A DNA stretch of 64,000 bases from Rhodococcus sp. PAMC28707 (lineage in GTDB: Bacteria; Actinomycetota; Actinomycetes; Mycobacteriales; Mycobacteriaceae). Of this stretch, positions 8,958-18,584 are shown one piece after another (position 1 is the stretch's first letter; the number at the start of each line of letters is the position of its first letter). Both the position numbers and the translations under genes were made by a program. A model generated the notes under the pieces. That model saw only the letters and a program-made list of their open reading frames with translations, searched no databases and was not told the origin of the DNA. The stretch lies in assembly GCF_004795915.1 (NCBI RefSeq), contig NZ_CP039253.1, forward strand, positions 3,224,001 to 3,288,000, written 5' to 3'.

Positions 8958-9707
8958 ATGGACGATCGCACAGTCGTCACAGCCCTCGATCGGGCCGTGG
9001 CCATCATCGACCCTGTTCTCGACATTCTCGCCGAACGTGATCCGGTAGGCCTGAAGGCGAGAACGTTTCGAAAACCGACCGCCGAGGACACCGCCATCGA
9101 CACCGTGCTCGACACGTTGGCGAAGACTCTGAACGCCACCGACTTCCCCGGGACCGCAGCATGGCTCGAGCTCGATGCGCCAGCTCGTTCACAGTGGTGG
9201 GTCGCGCGGATCGGCGCCCTCAACACTGTGGCTGTCGCATTCCCCAGTGTCTTCGGTGTACTGGTCAACAGGCTGCCGTTGCAGGATCTGCTCGGCTTCG
9301 CGAACCAGGCGATGGTTCTCGTTGCCGTCGCCAGAGAGAACGGCGTGACGGACCGGTCGGCGCACGTGAGCATGCTCGCGTCCGTGCTGTGCGGCCGTGA
9401 AGTCGACCTCGACGTCTCCGAGCCCGATTCGTCGCCGGCACCGACGCGTGAATGCGGGCCGTTCGCGCTACTGCATGCGATGTGGGACGTCGCAAGAGTG
9501 CTCAAGGACGTCTCGGGCGAGTTGGCCAAGCGACCGCACAGTCGTGGCATCTACCGTGTGCTATCGGTGATTCCGCTGGTCGGAGGCGTGGCTAGCTACT
9601 TCGGGGAGCGTGGTGCGCTGTCCCGTGCTGCAAAGCAGGGGATTGGTTGGGTTCAGGCGAACGCCGAAAAACCGAGCCACGTAGGCTCGGGGGGGCTTCT
9701 CGGATGA
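8958..9707 (+). CDS. Conserved hypothetical protein downstream of fbiC
   Basis: 249 residues beginning two bases after the fbiC stop, so surely co-transcribed with it. I recognise no catalytic motif. The N-terminal half looks helical with alternating charged and aliphatic residues; a central stretch (ALNTVAVAFPSVFGVLVNRL) is moderately hydrophobic. Near the C-terminus, IYRVLSVIPLVGGVASYF could insert in or touch the membrane. The last codons lie over two small hairpins at 9672-9713. A role linked to F420 is suggested only by position. Confidence 0.7.
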   Translation: MDDRTVVTALDRAVAIIDPVLDILAERDPVGLKARTFRKPTAEDTAIDTVLDTLAKTLNATDFPGTAAWLELDAPARSQWWVARIGALNTVAVAFPSVFGVLVNRLPLQDLLGFANQAMVLVAVARENGVTDRSAHVSMLASVLCGREVDLDVSEPDSSPAPTRECGPFALLHAMWDVARVLKDVSGELAKRPHSRGIYRVLSVIPLVGGVASYFGERGALSRAAKQGIGWVQANAEKPSHVGSGGLLG

Positions 9708-9713
9708 TCCGAG
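9672..9713. terminator. Two adjacent small hairpins at the end of the fbiC operon
   Basis: The first is CCGAGCC/GGCTCGG (9672-9678 and 9684-9690), followed by a G-run. The second is CTCGGA/TCCGAG (9699-9704 and 9708-9713) with the TGA stop codon as its loop. There is no T-run, so termination is only probable. The next gene, fdxC, begins at 9840. Confidence 0.4.
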
Positions 9714-9839
9714 TGCCACAGTGAGGACACCCTGCGCTGATTGTCGTAATTCTGCGGCGCGATACTAGGATTCTCAGGGCACTGCAAGCAATGAACAACG
9801 CTTTCAGTGCCGATTACTGGAAAGGGAGGGAGACCAGCA

Positions 9840-10163
9840 GTGACGTACACGATTGCGGAACCGTGCGTGGATGTACTCGACAAGGCATGCATCGAAGAAT
9901 GCCCGGTGGACTGCATTTACGAAGGTGGCCGCATGCTGTACATCCACCCCGACGAGTGCGTCGACTGTGGTGCATGCGAACCGGTCTGCCCCGTCGAGGC
10001 GATCTTCTACGAGGACGATGTCCCGGAGCAGTGGAGTGGCTACGTGAGCGCGAACGTCGATTTCTTCGACGATCTAGGTTCACCTGGTGGGGCCGCGAAG
10101 CTCGGCAAGACCGATTTCGACCCACCGTTCATCAAGGCACTGCCTCCCATGGGTGAGAGCTGA
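9840..10163 (+). CDS. fdxC: Seven-iron ferredoxin FdxC
   Basis: Small acidic electron carrier with a 3Fe-4S plus 4Fe-4S arrangement. Cysteines 9, 17, 21 and 25 (ending CPVDC) and 40, 43, 46 and 50 (CVDCGACEPVC) fit the 7Fe type found in mycobacteria. The GTG at 9840 is preceded by AAAGGGAGGG at 9821-9830; it gives 107 residues and begins VTYTIAEPCVDV, as in M. tuberculosis FdxC. A longer frame from an ATG at 9807 lacks both. dapC follows two bases after the stop, as in mycobacteria. Confidence 0.93.
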   Translation: MTYTIAEPCVDVLDKACIEECPVDCIYEGGRMLYIHPDECVDCGACEPVCPVEAIFYEDDVPEQWSGYVSANVDFFDDLGSPGGAAKLGKTDFDPPFIKALPPMGES

Positions 10164-10165
10164 CA

Positions 10166-11269
10166 TTGGCACGTATCTCCGTCGCGTCCGGCCTGCCGAA
10201 CTTCCCCTGGGACTCACTGACTGCCGCGAAGGACAAGGCACAGTCGCACCCGGACGGGATCGTGGATCTGTCGGTAGGCACGCCCGTCGACCCGGTTGCA
10301 CCGATCATTCGTGCAGCGCTGGCATCGGTATCCGACATCCCCGGTTACCCGACGACCGTCGGCACGCTTGCCTTACGTGAAGCAGCAGTTGCTGCGCTGG
10401 CGCGGCGGTACGGCGTAACGGGGATCGGTGTCGACGCCGTTCTGCCTGCTATCGGCACCAAGGAAATGATCGCCTGGTTACCGAGCCTTCTCGGTCTCGG
10501 TAACAGCGACCTCGTGGTCATCCCCGAACTGGCTTACCCGACTTACGAAGTCGGAGCTCTCCTTGCGGGTACACGCATCATTCGTGCCGACGGCTTGAAT
10601 CGACTCGGGCCCGAGCGCGCATCGCTCGTGTTCGTGAACTCTCCTGCGAACCCGAGCGGCAAGGTGCTCGGCCTGGAGCACCTCCGCAAAGTAGTCTCGT
10701 GGGCCCGTGAGCGCGACGCCGTGGTCGTCTCCGACGAGTGCTACCTCGGCCTGACGTGGGAAGGTGAAGCACTCTCGATCCTCGACCCCCGTGTCAGCGA
10801 CGGCGACCATACGAATCTCCTTGCCGTGCACTCACTTTCCAAGACATCCAATCTCGCGAGCTATCGTGCCGGCTTCGTCGTAGGCGACCAGAAATTGGTA
10901 ACCGAACTGCTCGAAGTCCGCAAACACGCAGGAATGATCATGCCGTTGCCGATTCAAGCTGCGATGACTGCGGCACTGTCCGACGACGAGCACGAGAACA
11001 TCCAGCGCGAGCGCTACCGTGCCCGGCGCACCACACTGCTCTCCGCCGTCAGGGCAGCCGGCTTCGAAGTAGACCACTCCGAAGCCGGGCTGTATCTCTG
11101 GGCCAGCCGTGGGGAACCCTGCCGGGACACCATCGACTGGCTCGCCGAGCGCGGCATCCTTGCCGCACCGGGTGAGTTCTACGGTCCCCGCGGATCCCAG
11201 CACGTCCGTATCGCGCTGACCGCCACCGACGAACGAATCCGCACTGCAGCGGAGCGTTTGACGGCCTAG
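10166..11269 (+). CDS. dapC: N-succinyldiaminopimelate aminotransferase DapC
   Basis: PLP enzyme of fold type I that makes N-succinyl-diaminopimelate from N-succinyl-2-amino-6-ketopimelate with glutamate. This is a step in lysine and peptidoglycan precursor synthesis. The PLP lysine is Lys226 in SLSKTSNLASYRAGF; FVNSPANPSG and VVSDECYLGL hold the usual Asn and Asp/Tyr contacts. The start is a TTG at 10166 beginning LARISVASGLPNFPWD; GGGTGAGAG lies upstream inside the fdxC end. 367 residues, normal length. dapD and dapE lie further on in the same window, so most of the succinylase branch is nearby. Confidence 0.92.
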   Translation: MARISVASGLPNFPWDSLTAAKDKAQSHPDGIVDLSVGTPVDPVAPIIRAALASVSDIPGYPTTVGTLALREAAVAALARRYGVTGIGVDAVLPAIGTKEMIAWLPSLLGLGNSDLVVIPELAYPTYEVGALLAGTRIIRADGLNRLGPERASLVFVNSPANPSGKVLGLEHLRKVVSWARERDAVVVSDECYLGLTWEGEALSILDPRVSDGDHTNLLAVHSLSKTSNLASYRAGFVVGDQKLVTELLEVRKHAGMIMPLPIQAAMTAALSDDEHENIQRERYRARRTTLLSAVRAAGFEVDHSEAGLYLWASRGEPCRDTIDWLAERGILAAPGEFYGPRGSQHVRIALTATDERIRTAAERLTA

Positions 11270-11322
11270 TCTCGCGCGTATCCAGTTGCGCGTGGTCTGG
11301 CCTGGGTGTTTCCATTCAGTCC

Positions 11323-11940
11323 ATGACCGTCAGTGTGCTGCTCAGCTTTGCAGGTGTGTGTTTTCTGCTGGCGATTCTTCCTGGACCGGATTCGTTCCTC
11401 GTGCTTCGATACAGCATCGGAGGGCAGCGACCCGGAATGGCAGCGGCCATGGGCGTTGCACTCGGTGGCTTGTTCTGGGCAGTTTTGGTTGCCGTCGGAC
11501 TTGCAGCCATCGTCGAGCAGTCTGCGACCGTGTACCGAACAATCAAGATCCTCGGTGGCCTGTACCTGCTGTACCTCGGGGTACGTGCGTTCGCGGCGCG
11601 CAGGAAGACGAAGGTCGACGGGGAACCGATGGTGCCGGTCGTGGCCTCGGCTCGCTCCGCGTTCGGCGCCGGTGTCCTCTCGTGCGTGCTCAATCCCAAA
11701 GTCGGGCTGTTCTATCTCGCTGTCGTTCCCCAGTTCCTGACCGTCGTCACGTTCGCCGGAGCCATGACTCTCGGGGCCGTGGAGGTGGTGGTCGCCGCAC
11801 TGGTCATGGGCTTCTTCTCGGTCGTCGCCGCGCGTGCCGTCGTGCTGCTGCGGCGACCCAAGGTGACCGACTGGCTCGATCGCATCAGCGCTGGAATCCT
11901 CGCCGCCCTCGGCATCGGCACAGTCGCGTCCTCGGTGTAG
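11323..11940 (+). CDS. LysE/RhtB family amino-acid exporter
   Basis: 205 residues and about six membrane helices. The N-terminal signature FLLAILPGPDSFLVLRYSIG matches the GPG(D/N) motif of the LysE/RhtB family, and FGAGVLSCVLNPKVGLFYLAVVPQF is the second conserved stretch. Family members export basic or neutral amino acids or small metabolites; the substrate here cannot be told. It stands 53 bases after dapC on the same strand. A link with lysine synthesis is tempting but unproven. Confidence 0.85.
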   Translation: MTVSVLLSFAGVCFLLAILPGPDSFLVLRYSIGGQRPGMAAAMGVALGGLFWAVLVAVGLAAIVEQSATVYRTIKILGGLYLLYLGVRAFAARRKTKVDGEPMVPVVASARSAFGAGVLSCVLNPKVGLFYLAVVPQFLTVVTFAGAMTLGAVEVVVAALVMGFFSVVAARAVVLLRRPKVTDWLDRISAGILAALGIGTVASSV

Positions 11941-11974
11941 GGCACAGGTGACGTGATCGAACCCGATTCGAGGG

Positions 11975-12370
11975 TCAGGCGATGTCCCAACCACCCCGCC
12001 TGATGCGGAGGATGTAGACCAGTTCATTACTACCGAAAGCCTCGACCGTGGTGAACCGCTTGGACGCAGCGTTGACCGACGGATTGCGTGCATGCGCTTC
12101 CTCGTAGATCTGTGCCGCGCGCAAGTCGGCGAGTTCCACGCGTGTCCAGAAGTCATCGGACTGCACCGAATAGACCAGCCGAGGAGCGCCGTCGCTGATG
12201 TGCGCGACCTCGATGTCGTCCTCGTTGTCCAGGTCGTCGTCCAGATCTTCCTCGTCAGCGATTTCCTGGTCGGCATCGGTTCCGATCAAATAGACCCCGG
12301 GCTGCAGGTCTCCGGCGGGCACCGTCATGTACTCGGCGTAGTCACCGGTGTCGATTCCGTCGGCATCCAT
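11975..12370 (-). CDS. Hypothetical acidic protein
   Basis: 131 residues from the ATG at 12370; an ATG at 12403 would add 11 residues and overlap the 5' end of fadD36. The protein has a strongly acidic stretch (EEDLDDDLDNEDD, about residues 42-54), followed by an ordered-looking C-terminus with SKRFTTVEAFGSNELVYIL. I recognise no domain. It is divergent from fadD36 with 17 bases between start codons and convergent with the LysE gene. Confidence 0.65.
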   Translation of the reverse strand: MDADGIDTGDYAEYMTVPAGDLQPGVYLIGTDADQEIADEEDLDDDLDNEDDIEVAHISDGAPRLVYSVQSDDFWTRVELADLRAAQIYEEAHARNPSVNAASKRFTTVEAFGSNELVYILRIRRGGWDIA

Positions 12371-12387
12371 GTATGTACGGTAACCAT

Positions 12388-13788
12388 GTGCTGCTCCGAT
12401 CATTGAATCCACTCGCCGTCGCTCGCGGACACGATATTGCCGACGCTGTGACGATCGGCGGTGTCTCCCTCTCCCGCGGCGACATTCTCGGCGCCGCGAC
12501 ATCGGTCGCCGAGCGGATCTCGCGGGCGGAACGCCTGGCAGTTCTGGCGACTCCCAGCGTCAAGACGGTGCTTGCCGTAGTCGGTGCGCTGATTGCAGGT
12601 GTGACGGTGGTGCCGATCCCGCCCGATGCCGGGCATGCCGAACGCGAACACATGCTGCGGGACTCCGGTGCGCAGGCATGGCTGGGTGAGGCGCCCGAGG
12701 ACACGGCGGGCCTCGAGGTCCTGCCGGTTCGTCAGCACGCAAGGTCCTGGCACAGCTACCCGGATCCACACCCGTCGTCCATCGCTTTCATTCTCTACAC
12801 CTCCGGCACGACCGGCCCGCCGAAAGGCGTCCTGTTGTCGAGGGAAGCGATCGCGGCCGGCATCGACGCGGTAGCGCAGGCGTGGAACTGGACATCCCGG
12901 GACATCGTGGTGCACGGACTTCCGCTGTTCCATGTCCACGGACTGCTCCTCGGAGTACTGGGCCCGCTGCGCGTCGGAAGTCCGCTCGTACACACCGGTA
13001 AGCCGACTCCCGAGTTGTATGCCGCAGCCAAAGGGACGCTGTATTTCGGTGTCCCGACGGTGTGGTCCCGCATCGCTGCCGACGAGGCGTCCGCAAGAGC
13101 ACTCGCACACGCCCGTCTGCTCGTCTCCGGTAGCGCGCCTCTGCCCGTGCCGGTGTTCGAGAAACTGAACGAACTCACCGGCCAGGCGCCCATCGAGCGT
13201 TACGGCATGAGCGAAACACTGATCACCATCAGCACCCGCTCCGACGGAGAACGTAGGCCCGGGTCCGTGGGACTGCCGGTGGATGGCGTCGAAACACGAA
13301 TCGTGAGCGAGGTGGGGGAGGCGCTGCCACACGACGGCGAGTCGATCGGAGCGCTGCAGGTGCGCGGTCCAATGCTGTTCGCCGGCTACCTGAACAACCC
13401 GGAGGCGACGGCGAAGGTCTTCACCGAGGACGGGTGGTTCGACACCGGCGACGTGGCGGTCATCGGTCCGGACGGATTCCACCGCATCGTCGGACGCGCA
13501 TCCACCGACCTGATCAAGACCGGTGGCTATCGCGTCGGTGCCGGTGAGATCGAGACCGTTCTGCTGGGGGACCCGAGCGTCGACGAGGTCGCCGTCGTGG
13601 GGCTTCCGGACGACGACCTCGGTCAGCGCATCGTCGCATTCGTCGTCGGCACCGGCGTCGAACCGTCGGCTCTGATCGATCTCGTCGCGAACGAACTCTC
13701 GATTCACAAGCGGCCGAGGGAAATTCGCGTCGTGGATTCACTGCCACGCAACGCGATGGGCAAGGTTCAGAAAAAGCAGCTCGGCTGA
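12388..13788 (+). CDS. fadD36: Acyl-CoA synthetase of the FadD36 type
   Basis: ATP-dependent acyl-CoA ligase of the adenylate-forming superfamily. The phosphate loop YTSGTTGPPKG is at 137-147; ERYGMSET, GWFDTGD and the hinge and C-terminal lysine region (RNAMGKVQKKQLG) are all present. The opening VLLRSLNPLAVARGHDIADA closely follows M. tuberculosis FadD36, which sets the start at the GTG at 12388 (466 residues); an ATG at 12373 would add five residues. The acyl substrate is not known. Its stop lies four bases from the stop of the convergent CHAP gene. Confidence 0.85.
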   Translation: MLLRSLNPLAVARGHDIADAVTIGGVSLSRGDILGAATSVAERISRAERLAVLATPSVKTVLAVVGALIAGVTVVPIPPDAGHAEREHMLRDSGAQAWLGEAPEDTAGLEVLPVRQHARSWHSYPDPHPSSIAFILYTSGTTGPPKGVLLSREAIAAGIDAVAQAWNWTSRDIVVHGLPLFHVHGLLLGVLGPLRVGSPLVHTGKPTPELYAAAKGTLYFGVPTVWSRIAADEASARALAHARLLVSGSAPLPVPVFEKLNELTGQAPIERYGMSETLITISTRSDGERRPGSVGLPVDGVETRIVSEVGEALPHDGESIGALQVRGPMLFAGYLNNPEATAKVFTEDGWFDTGDVAVIGPDGFHRIVGRASTDLIKTGGYRVGAGEIETVLLGDPSVDEVAVVGLPDDDLGQRIVAFVVGTGVEPSALIDLVANELSIHKRPREIRVVDSLPRNAMGKVQKKQLG

Positions 13789-13792
13789 GCGG

Positions 13793-14431
13793 CTATTCGA
13801 CGAGGCGCCCGAATCCGACGACGGCCGAATCGCCGGATACGTCGACGGTATGTACGCGGATCTTTCCGAGTTCGTTGCCACCCACCGTGGTGGCAGTGTT
13901 TCCGTCGATCGCGACGACGATGTTGGTGTGCTGACCTATCCAACTGCTGTTGTCGTAGAGTACGACGTCCCCGACCGACGGGATATATCCCTTCGGTTCG
14001 AATCTGCCCTCGTCTTGGTAGTACTCGGTCAGCGTGTACACACCGGGGATCCGCCAGCTACCGGAATTCGGATTGCTCAGTGGCTGTCCTGCCTCACGCA
14101 TGATCCAGCTGACGAAGTTTGCGCACCACGCTTCTTCTACACCATCGGAGTAGAAGGTTCCCGGGTTCTGTCGGCTGTGTTCGGTGCGGAGAAGTTCGAC
14201 CACCTCGGCCTGCTCCGAAGACAGTGCCGCAGCGTCGACATCGGGGAATGCCGTGGTGTCCCACGGTAAGTATCTACTCGGCGCCAACCACAACACGCCC
14301 GCTGCCAACAACACGGTGGCGGCAAGAACTCCGGCGACCCATCCCAACTTTCGACGGCTCGTGCGCGCGGCCGGTGAGGTACTAGCCGATTGCGCGCGCA
14401 CGGGCGCGGTGTCGACCCCGTCGTTGCCCAT
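13793..14431 (-). CDS. CHAP-domain cell-wall hydrolase, membrane anchored
   Basis: 212 residues. A short cytosolic Ser/Thr/Arg-rich head is followed by one membrane helix at about 30-50 and an outside CHAP domain. The catalytic pair is visible as Cys103 in AWCANFVSW and His168 in GQHTNIVVA. CHAP enzymes cut peptidoglycan stem peptides or crosslinks as amidase or endopeptidase. Divergent from the DUF1810 gene with 107 bases between. Role in wall turnover is inferred from the fold. Confidence 0.82.
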   Translation of the reverse strand: MGNDGVDTAPVRAQSASTSPAARTSRRKLGWVAGVLAATVLLAAGVLWLAPSRYLPWDTTAFPDVDAAALSSEQAEVVELLRTEHSRQNPGTFYSDGVEEAWCANFVSWIMREAGQPLSNPNSGSWRIPGVYTLTEYYQDEGRFEPKGYIPSVGDVVLYDNSSWIGQHTNIVVAIDGNTATTVGGNELGKIRVHTVDVSGDSAVVGFGRLVE

Positions 14432-14538
14432 CTGCGGAGTGTATCGGCCTGACGAGTTAAATGAGTGTGCAGGCAGAGCTGCTACTGTCGGCCCCGCGAC
14501 GAAGCTGTTTCGGCCAAAAATTCTTCGGAAGGCTCTTG

Positions 14539-14958
14539 ATGGAATACGACCTACAGCGATTCGTCGACGCGCAGGATCCGGTGTGGGACACCGTCCGCGC
14601 CGAACTGAAGGTCGGCCGCAAACGCACCCATTGGATGTGGTTCGTTTTTCCGCAACTCGCTGGGCTAGGACGGAGTGCGACGGCTCAGCATTTCGGAATC
14701 GCAGACCGCGTGGAAGCGCAGATGTACCTCTCCCACGAAGTGCTGGGACCTCGACTGCGCAAGGCCGCCGCGATGGTGGCGAAGATCGCCGACGGGACCG
14801 CCGCTGAAATCCTCGGATATCCGGACGATCTGAAGCTGCAGTCGTCGATGACCTTGTTCGCCGAAGTCGACCCTGGTATTCCGATTTTCGGCGAGGTGTT
14901 GGATAAGTACTACGACGGTAAGCCGGACGAGCGAACTATCGATCTGCTCGACGACTAA
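14539..14958 (+). CDS. DUF1810 family protein
   Basis: 139 residues from the ATG at 14539, preceded by GGAAGG at 14528-14533; an ATG at 14461 would add 26 residues without family similarity. Family marks: YDLQRFVDAQDPVWDTVRAE, HWMWFVFPQLAGLGRSATAQ, and FGIAD...YLSHEVLGPRL. The conserved C-terminal part has the K..SSMTLF motif. These are small cytosolic proteins of unknown function, widespread in bacteria. Eleven bases separate it from the lumazine synthase gene, so the two are probably co-transcribed. Confidence 0.85.
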   Translation: MEYDLQRFVDAQDPVWDTVRAELKVGRKRTHWMWFVFPQLAGLGRSATAQHFGIADRVEAQMYLSHEVLGPRLRKAAAMVAKIADGTAAEILGYPDDLKLQSSMTLFAEVDPGIPIFGEVLDKYYDGKPDERTIDLLDD

Positions 14959-14969
14959 CATCATCTTTC

Positions 14970-15422
14970 ATGACGAACGAGCAACTCGGATCCATCGCTT
15001 TCATCCAAGCGACGTGGCACAGTGAGATAGTCGACCGGGCGCGCCAGGGATTCGTTTCCGAGTTGGCGGCGCAGGGTTATCCGGAAGCGTCGGTAGTCCA
15101 GTTCGCGGTCCCAGGCGCATTCGAGATTCCATTGCACGCCCAGCGTCTGGCGCGTACGGGTAAATATTCGGCAATCGTTGCTGCCGCGCTTGTCGTCGAC
15201 GGCGGAATCTATCGGCACGAATTCGTCGAATCAGCGGTCATCGACGGCCTGATGCGAGTCCAGCTGGATACCGACGTACCCGTGTTCTCCGTAGTGCTGA
15301 CGCCCCACCACTTCCACGAGCACGCCGATCACTCGGCGTTCTTCACCGCACATCTGGAGCGCAAGGGAGTCGAGGCGGCACGCGCAGTGGTGGCCACCCT
15401 CGACTCCCTTCGATCCATCTAG
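14970..15422 (+). CDS. Type-II 6,7-dimethyl-8-ribityllumazine synthase (RibH2-like)
   Basis: 150 residues. [36 protein letters not shown] and the end [21 protein letters not shown] are those of the decameric RibH2 branch known from Brucella and rhizobia, not the usual RibH. The reaction joins ribityl-diaminouracil and a butanone phosphate to give the riboflavin precursor. No other rib gene lies nearby, so it is either a second isozyme or used outside the main pathway; FO synthesis by FbiC, coded in this window, uses the same ribityl-diaminouracil. Its TAG shares bases with the dapD stop on the other strand. Confidence 0.85.
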   Translation: MTNEQLGSIAFIQATWHSEIVDRARQGFVSELAAQGYPEASVVQFAVPGAFEIPLHAQRLARTGKYSAIVAAALVVDGGIYRHEFVESAVIDGLMRVQLDTDVPVFSVVLTPHHFHEHADHSAFFTAHLERKGVEAARAVVATLDSLRSI

Positions 15423-16372
15423 TCGTTGGCGTGCAGTGCGGCGTTCAGTTCGACGCCGGTGCCCTTCCACGGCACGACCTCGACGGCACCGGATACCGAA
15501 TTTCGACGGAACAACAGATTGCTGTTTCCGTTGAGCGTCGCAGCCTTCACAACGGTGCCGTCCGGTCCGGTCACCTTGGTTCCCGCGGTGATGTAGAGGC
15601 CCGCCTCGACGACGCAGTCGTCGCCGAGGGAAATGCCGAGTCCGGAGTTGGCACCGAGCAGACAACGCTCGCCGACCGAGATGACGTTCTTGCCGCCGCC
15701 GGACAGTGTGCCCATGATCGACGCGCCACCGCCGACGTCGGAGCCGTCACCGACGACGACTCCGGCCGAGATTCGGCCTTCGACCATCGAGTTACCGAGC
15801 GTGCCCGCGTTGAAGTTGACGAATCCCTCGTGCATGACCGTCGTTCCGCTCGCCAGATACGCGCCCAGGCGGACACGATCGGCGTCGGCGATCCGGACGC
15901 CGGACGGCGCGACGTAGTCGACGAGACGGGGAAACTTGTCGATGCTGAGGACCGTGACGTGGCCGCGTGCACGGAGGCGAGTGCGGACTGTCTCGAAACC
16001 GTCGACTGCTGCCGGTCCGAAGTTGGTCCATACGACGTTGGCAAGAAAGCCGAACTGGCCGTCCAGGCTGAGCCCGTGCGGCTGAACGAGACGATGCGAA
16101 AGCAAATGCAGGCGCAGGTAGACGTCGTGCGCGTCGATCGGTGCGTCGTCGAGCGAGGCGATGGTCGTTCGGACGGCGACGACGTCGACTCCGCGAGCCT
16201 CGTCCGGGCCGACGAGGGCGGCGAACTCGGCGGGGATGTCCGACCCCTCGAGCCGCGTGGTGCCGACGGGCCCGTTACCGCCCAGTTCGGGGCTGGGGTA
16301 CCAGGTGTCGAGGACGACTCCGCTGGTGGTGATGTTGGCAATGCCTATTGCTGATGCTCCCTGTGCGCTCAC
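15419..16372 (-). CDS. dapD: Tetrahydrodipicolinate N-succinyltransferase DapD
   Basis: Transfers succinyl from succinyl-CoA to tetrahydrodipicolinate at the entry to the succinylase branch of diaminopimelate synthesis. The left-handed beta-helix repeats run through [20 protein letters not shown] and the glycine-rich ...[12 protein letters not shown]... stretch, then [20 protein letters not shown]. The C-terminal [17 protein letters not shown] is also conserved. The GTG at 16372 ([16 protein letters not shown]) gives 317 residues, the length I remember for the M. tuberculosis enzyme. The frame remains open far upstream, but that part is antisense to the next gene. Confidence 0.95.
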   Translation of the reverse strand: MSAQGASAIGIANITTSGVVLDTWYPSPELGGNGPVGTTRLEGSDIPAEFAALVGPDEARGVDVVAVRTTIASLDDAPIDAHDVYLRLHLLSHRLVQPHGLSLDGQFGFLANVVWTNFGPAAVDGFETVRTRLRARGHVTVLSIDKFPRLVDYVAPSGVRIADADRVRLGAYLASGTTVMHEGFVNFNAGTLGNSMVEGRISAGVVVGDGSDVGGGASIMGTLSGGGKNVISVGERCLLGANSGLGISLGDDCVVEAGLYITAGTKVTGPDGTVVKAATLNGNSNLLFRRNSVSGAVEVVPWKGTGVELNAALHAND

Positions 16373-16447
16373 AGGTACCGAGGATACGGCGTGTGTCGTC
16401 GAAGGTAGAAGCGTGAGGGCGGCGGGCGTGCGTGCTAAACATGATTC

Positions 16448-17389
16448 ATGACTTTGGGGGCACAATTCCGACGGTGGGGCACGGTTGCTGTATCGGCTGT
16501 ATTGATGGCAGGTGGAACAGCGATCCTGCAGGCGCCGACGGCGTCCGCGGCGCCTGAGTGTGCTGCGGTGAGCGCACCGCCGGTGAAGGTCGCCCAGATC
16601 GACGGGGCGGCTCTCGAAGGCCTGGCGGTCGACGGGCAAGGCAGGCTCTACACAACCGACATCGTCACTGGCCGGGTCTACCGGATCGATGCGCCGGGCC
16701 AGGCTGCATACCCCATCGCGACGGTGCCCAGCGGCGGCGGTGGCGCTCTCGCCTGGATGCCGGACGGCACCTTGCTCGTCGGGTACGGCGCCGACCCCCG
16801 CGTGTTCGTCGGTGATCTCGTCAAGGCTGCGGGCATCGTTCGGCTGAACATCGATACGCTCGAACTCAGCCCATTTGCGTCGGGATTGAGTGCTGCCAAC
16901 GGGCTCGCGGTCGCCGGCGATGGGACTGTGTATGCGACAAATGACTTCGGTGGTCTCATCGGGCAAGTTCGCCCCGACGGATCGGTGAATTCCGAGTGGG
17001 CAAGGTTCCCCAGCGCAAACGGCGCCGTGCTCGATCCTGGGGGTGAGTACCTGTATGTGTCTCGGACGTTCGTGAACTCCGGCGTGAGCAGAATCCCTGT
17101 CGCCGATCCATCGAGGCCGGAGAGCATTCTCGACTTCTCCGGTGTCGATGCGTTGAGCGCACCGGACGGTCTGACACTCGATTCCGCAGGCCGCCCCGTC
17201 GTCCCGCTCAACGCTCGCGGGCAAGTAGTTCGCATCGATGCACCCGGGCAGTACTGCGTCCTCGGCAGTGGCATTCCGTTGTCGAGTGTTCTGATCTACG
17301 GCCGTGGCGAACAGGGTTTCTCTGCTGGAAAGCTGTTCCGGGCAGGATTCGATGGCGCGGTGTACGAGATCCCCGGAGGCGCACTTTAG
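16448..17389 (+). CDS. Secreted SMP-30/gluconolactonase-like beta-propeller protein
   Basis: 313 residues with a Sec signal peptide: Arg-Arg at 8-9, a hydrophobic core to about 30, and cleavage after ASA near 34. The mature part has propeller-type repeats ([60 protein letters not shown]) typical of the SMP-30/NHL class, which bind a metal and may hydrolyse lactones. The exact substrate is unknown. Divergent from dapD, with 75 bases between. Confidence 0.75.
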   Translation: MTLGAQFRRWGTVAVSAVLMAGGTAILQAPTASAAPECAAVSAPPVKVAQIDGAALEGLAVDGQGRLYTTDIVTGRVYRIDAPGQAAYPIATVPSGGGGALAWMPDGTLLVGYGADPRVFVGDLVKAAGIVRLNIDTLELSPFASGLSAANGLAVAGDGTVYATNDFGGLIGQVRPDGSVNSEWARFPSANGAVLDPGGEYLYVSRTFVNSGVSRIPVADPSRPESILDFSGVDALSAPDGLTLDSAGRPVVPLNARGQVVRIDAPGQYCVLGSGIPLSSVLIYGRGEQGFSAGKLFRAGFDGAVYEIPGGAL

Positions 17390-17444
17390 AGGCGGGAGTG
17401 GCGGGAGTTGTTGCTGCGGAACGATCTGGAAGTAGTCTCGTACG

Positions 17445-18542
17445 GTGAGTTCGCACCCGGCTTTGAATCTGCATTCCGACCCCATCGATCTGACAGCGGC
17501 GCTGGTGGACATACCCAGCGTTTCGCGGGAGGAGTCGGTGATCGCCGATGCGGTGGAGGTCGCGCTGCGTGAACAGACGGTCGGTTTCGAGATAATCCGG
17601 AGCGGGAATGCGGTTCTTGCGCGCACCGATCGTGGGCTTCCCAGTCGCGTGATGCTCGCCGGTCACCTCGATACCGTCCCGATCGCCGGCAATGTGCCGA
17701 GCAGACGTGAACGCGACAGTGTCGAGGGCGATGTCCTGCATGGTTGTGGCACGGTCGACATGAAGTCTGGTGACGCTGTCTTTCTTCATCTCGCCGCCAC
17801 GATCGACGACCCTGCGCACGACATCACGCTGGTGTTCTACGACTGTGAAGAGATCGACGCGACGCTCAACGGCCTGGGCCGAATCGAACGTGAACTGCCG
17901 GAGTGGCTTGCGGCCGACGTGGCGATTCTCGGTGAGCCGTCCGGTGGATTCATCGAGGCGGGCTGCCAGGGCACGCTGCGAGTGCGACTTTCGGCGGGTG
18001 GAACGAGGGCGCACAGTGCGCGATCATGGCTGGGGGACAACGCAATTCACAAGTTCGGCGCTGTTCTCAACAGGTTGGCTGCATACAGTGCGCGAGAGGT
18101 GGATATCGATGGCTGCTTGTACCGCGAAGGTCTGCAGGCTGTCCGTATTTCCGGTGGCGTGGCAGGCAATGTCGTTCCCGACGCAGCCGAGCTGGATGTG
18201 AACTTCCGCTTCGCCCCCGATCGGAGTGTCGAGCAGGCTATCGAGCACGTTCGTGGCGTCGTCGACGGGCTCGATCTCGGTTTCGAGGTCACCGATTCTT
18301 CACCAGGTGCGTTGCCTGGACTCGCCGCACCTGCAGCGGCGGCGCTGATCGAGGCGGCCGGTGGGCGGTTTCGGGCCAAGTACGGCTGGACCGACGTGTC
18401 GCGGTTCTCGGCGCTCGGTATTCCGGCGGTCAACTACGGTCCTGGAGACCCGAACTTGGCGCACAAGCGCGACGAGCGGGTCCCTACCGATCAGATCACG
18501 AATGTCACGGCTGTTCTACGGGGATACCTGACCACTGGATAA
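17445..18542 (+). CDS. dapE: Succinyl-diaminopimelate desuccinylase DapE
   Basis: Zinc aminoacylase of the M20 family that releases succinate from N-succinyl-diaminopimelate. Metal and catalytic residues are visible: His74 and Asp76 in GHLDTVP, Asp106 in [11 protein letters not shown], Glu135/Glu136 in YDCEEID, and a C-terminal His in [15 protein letters not shown] dimerisation domain lies between about 175 and 285. GTG start at 17445, 365 residues, normal length. It follows the propeller gene by 55 bases. Confidence 0.94.
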   Translation: MSSHPALNLHSDPIDLTAALVDIPSVSREESVIADAVEVALREQTVGFEIIRSGNAVLARTDRGLPSRVMLAGHLDTVPIAGNVPSRRERDSVEGDVLHGCGTVDMKSGDAVFLHLAATIDDPAHDITLVFYDCEEIDATLNGLGRIERELPEWLAADVAILGEPSGGFIEAGCQGTLRVRLSAGGTRAHSARSWLGDNAIHKFGAVLNRLAAYSAREVDIDGCLYREGLQAVRISGGVAGNVVPDAAELDVNFRFAPDRSVEQAIEHVRGVVDGLDLGFEVTDSSPGALPGLAAPAAAALIEAAGGRFRAKYGWTDVSRFSALGIPAVNYGPGDPNLAHKRDERVPTDQITNVTAVLRGYLTTG

Positions 18543-18584
18543 CCTGTGGTCCCGATGGTAGATCGGCCGGATAGCCTGTAAAAC

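Noticed and set aside
16373-17626. Long minus-strand open frame continuing upstream of dapD for about 400 codons
   Set aside because: It is antisense to the secreted propeller gene, is rich in Arg/His as expected for a shadow frame, and dapD similarity stops at the GTG at 16372.
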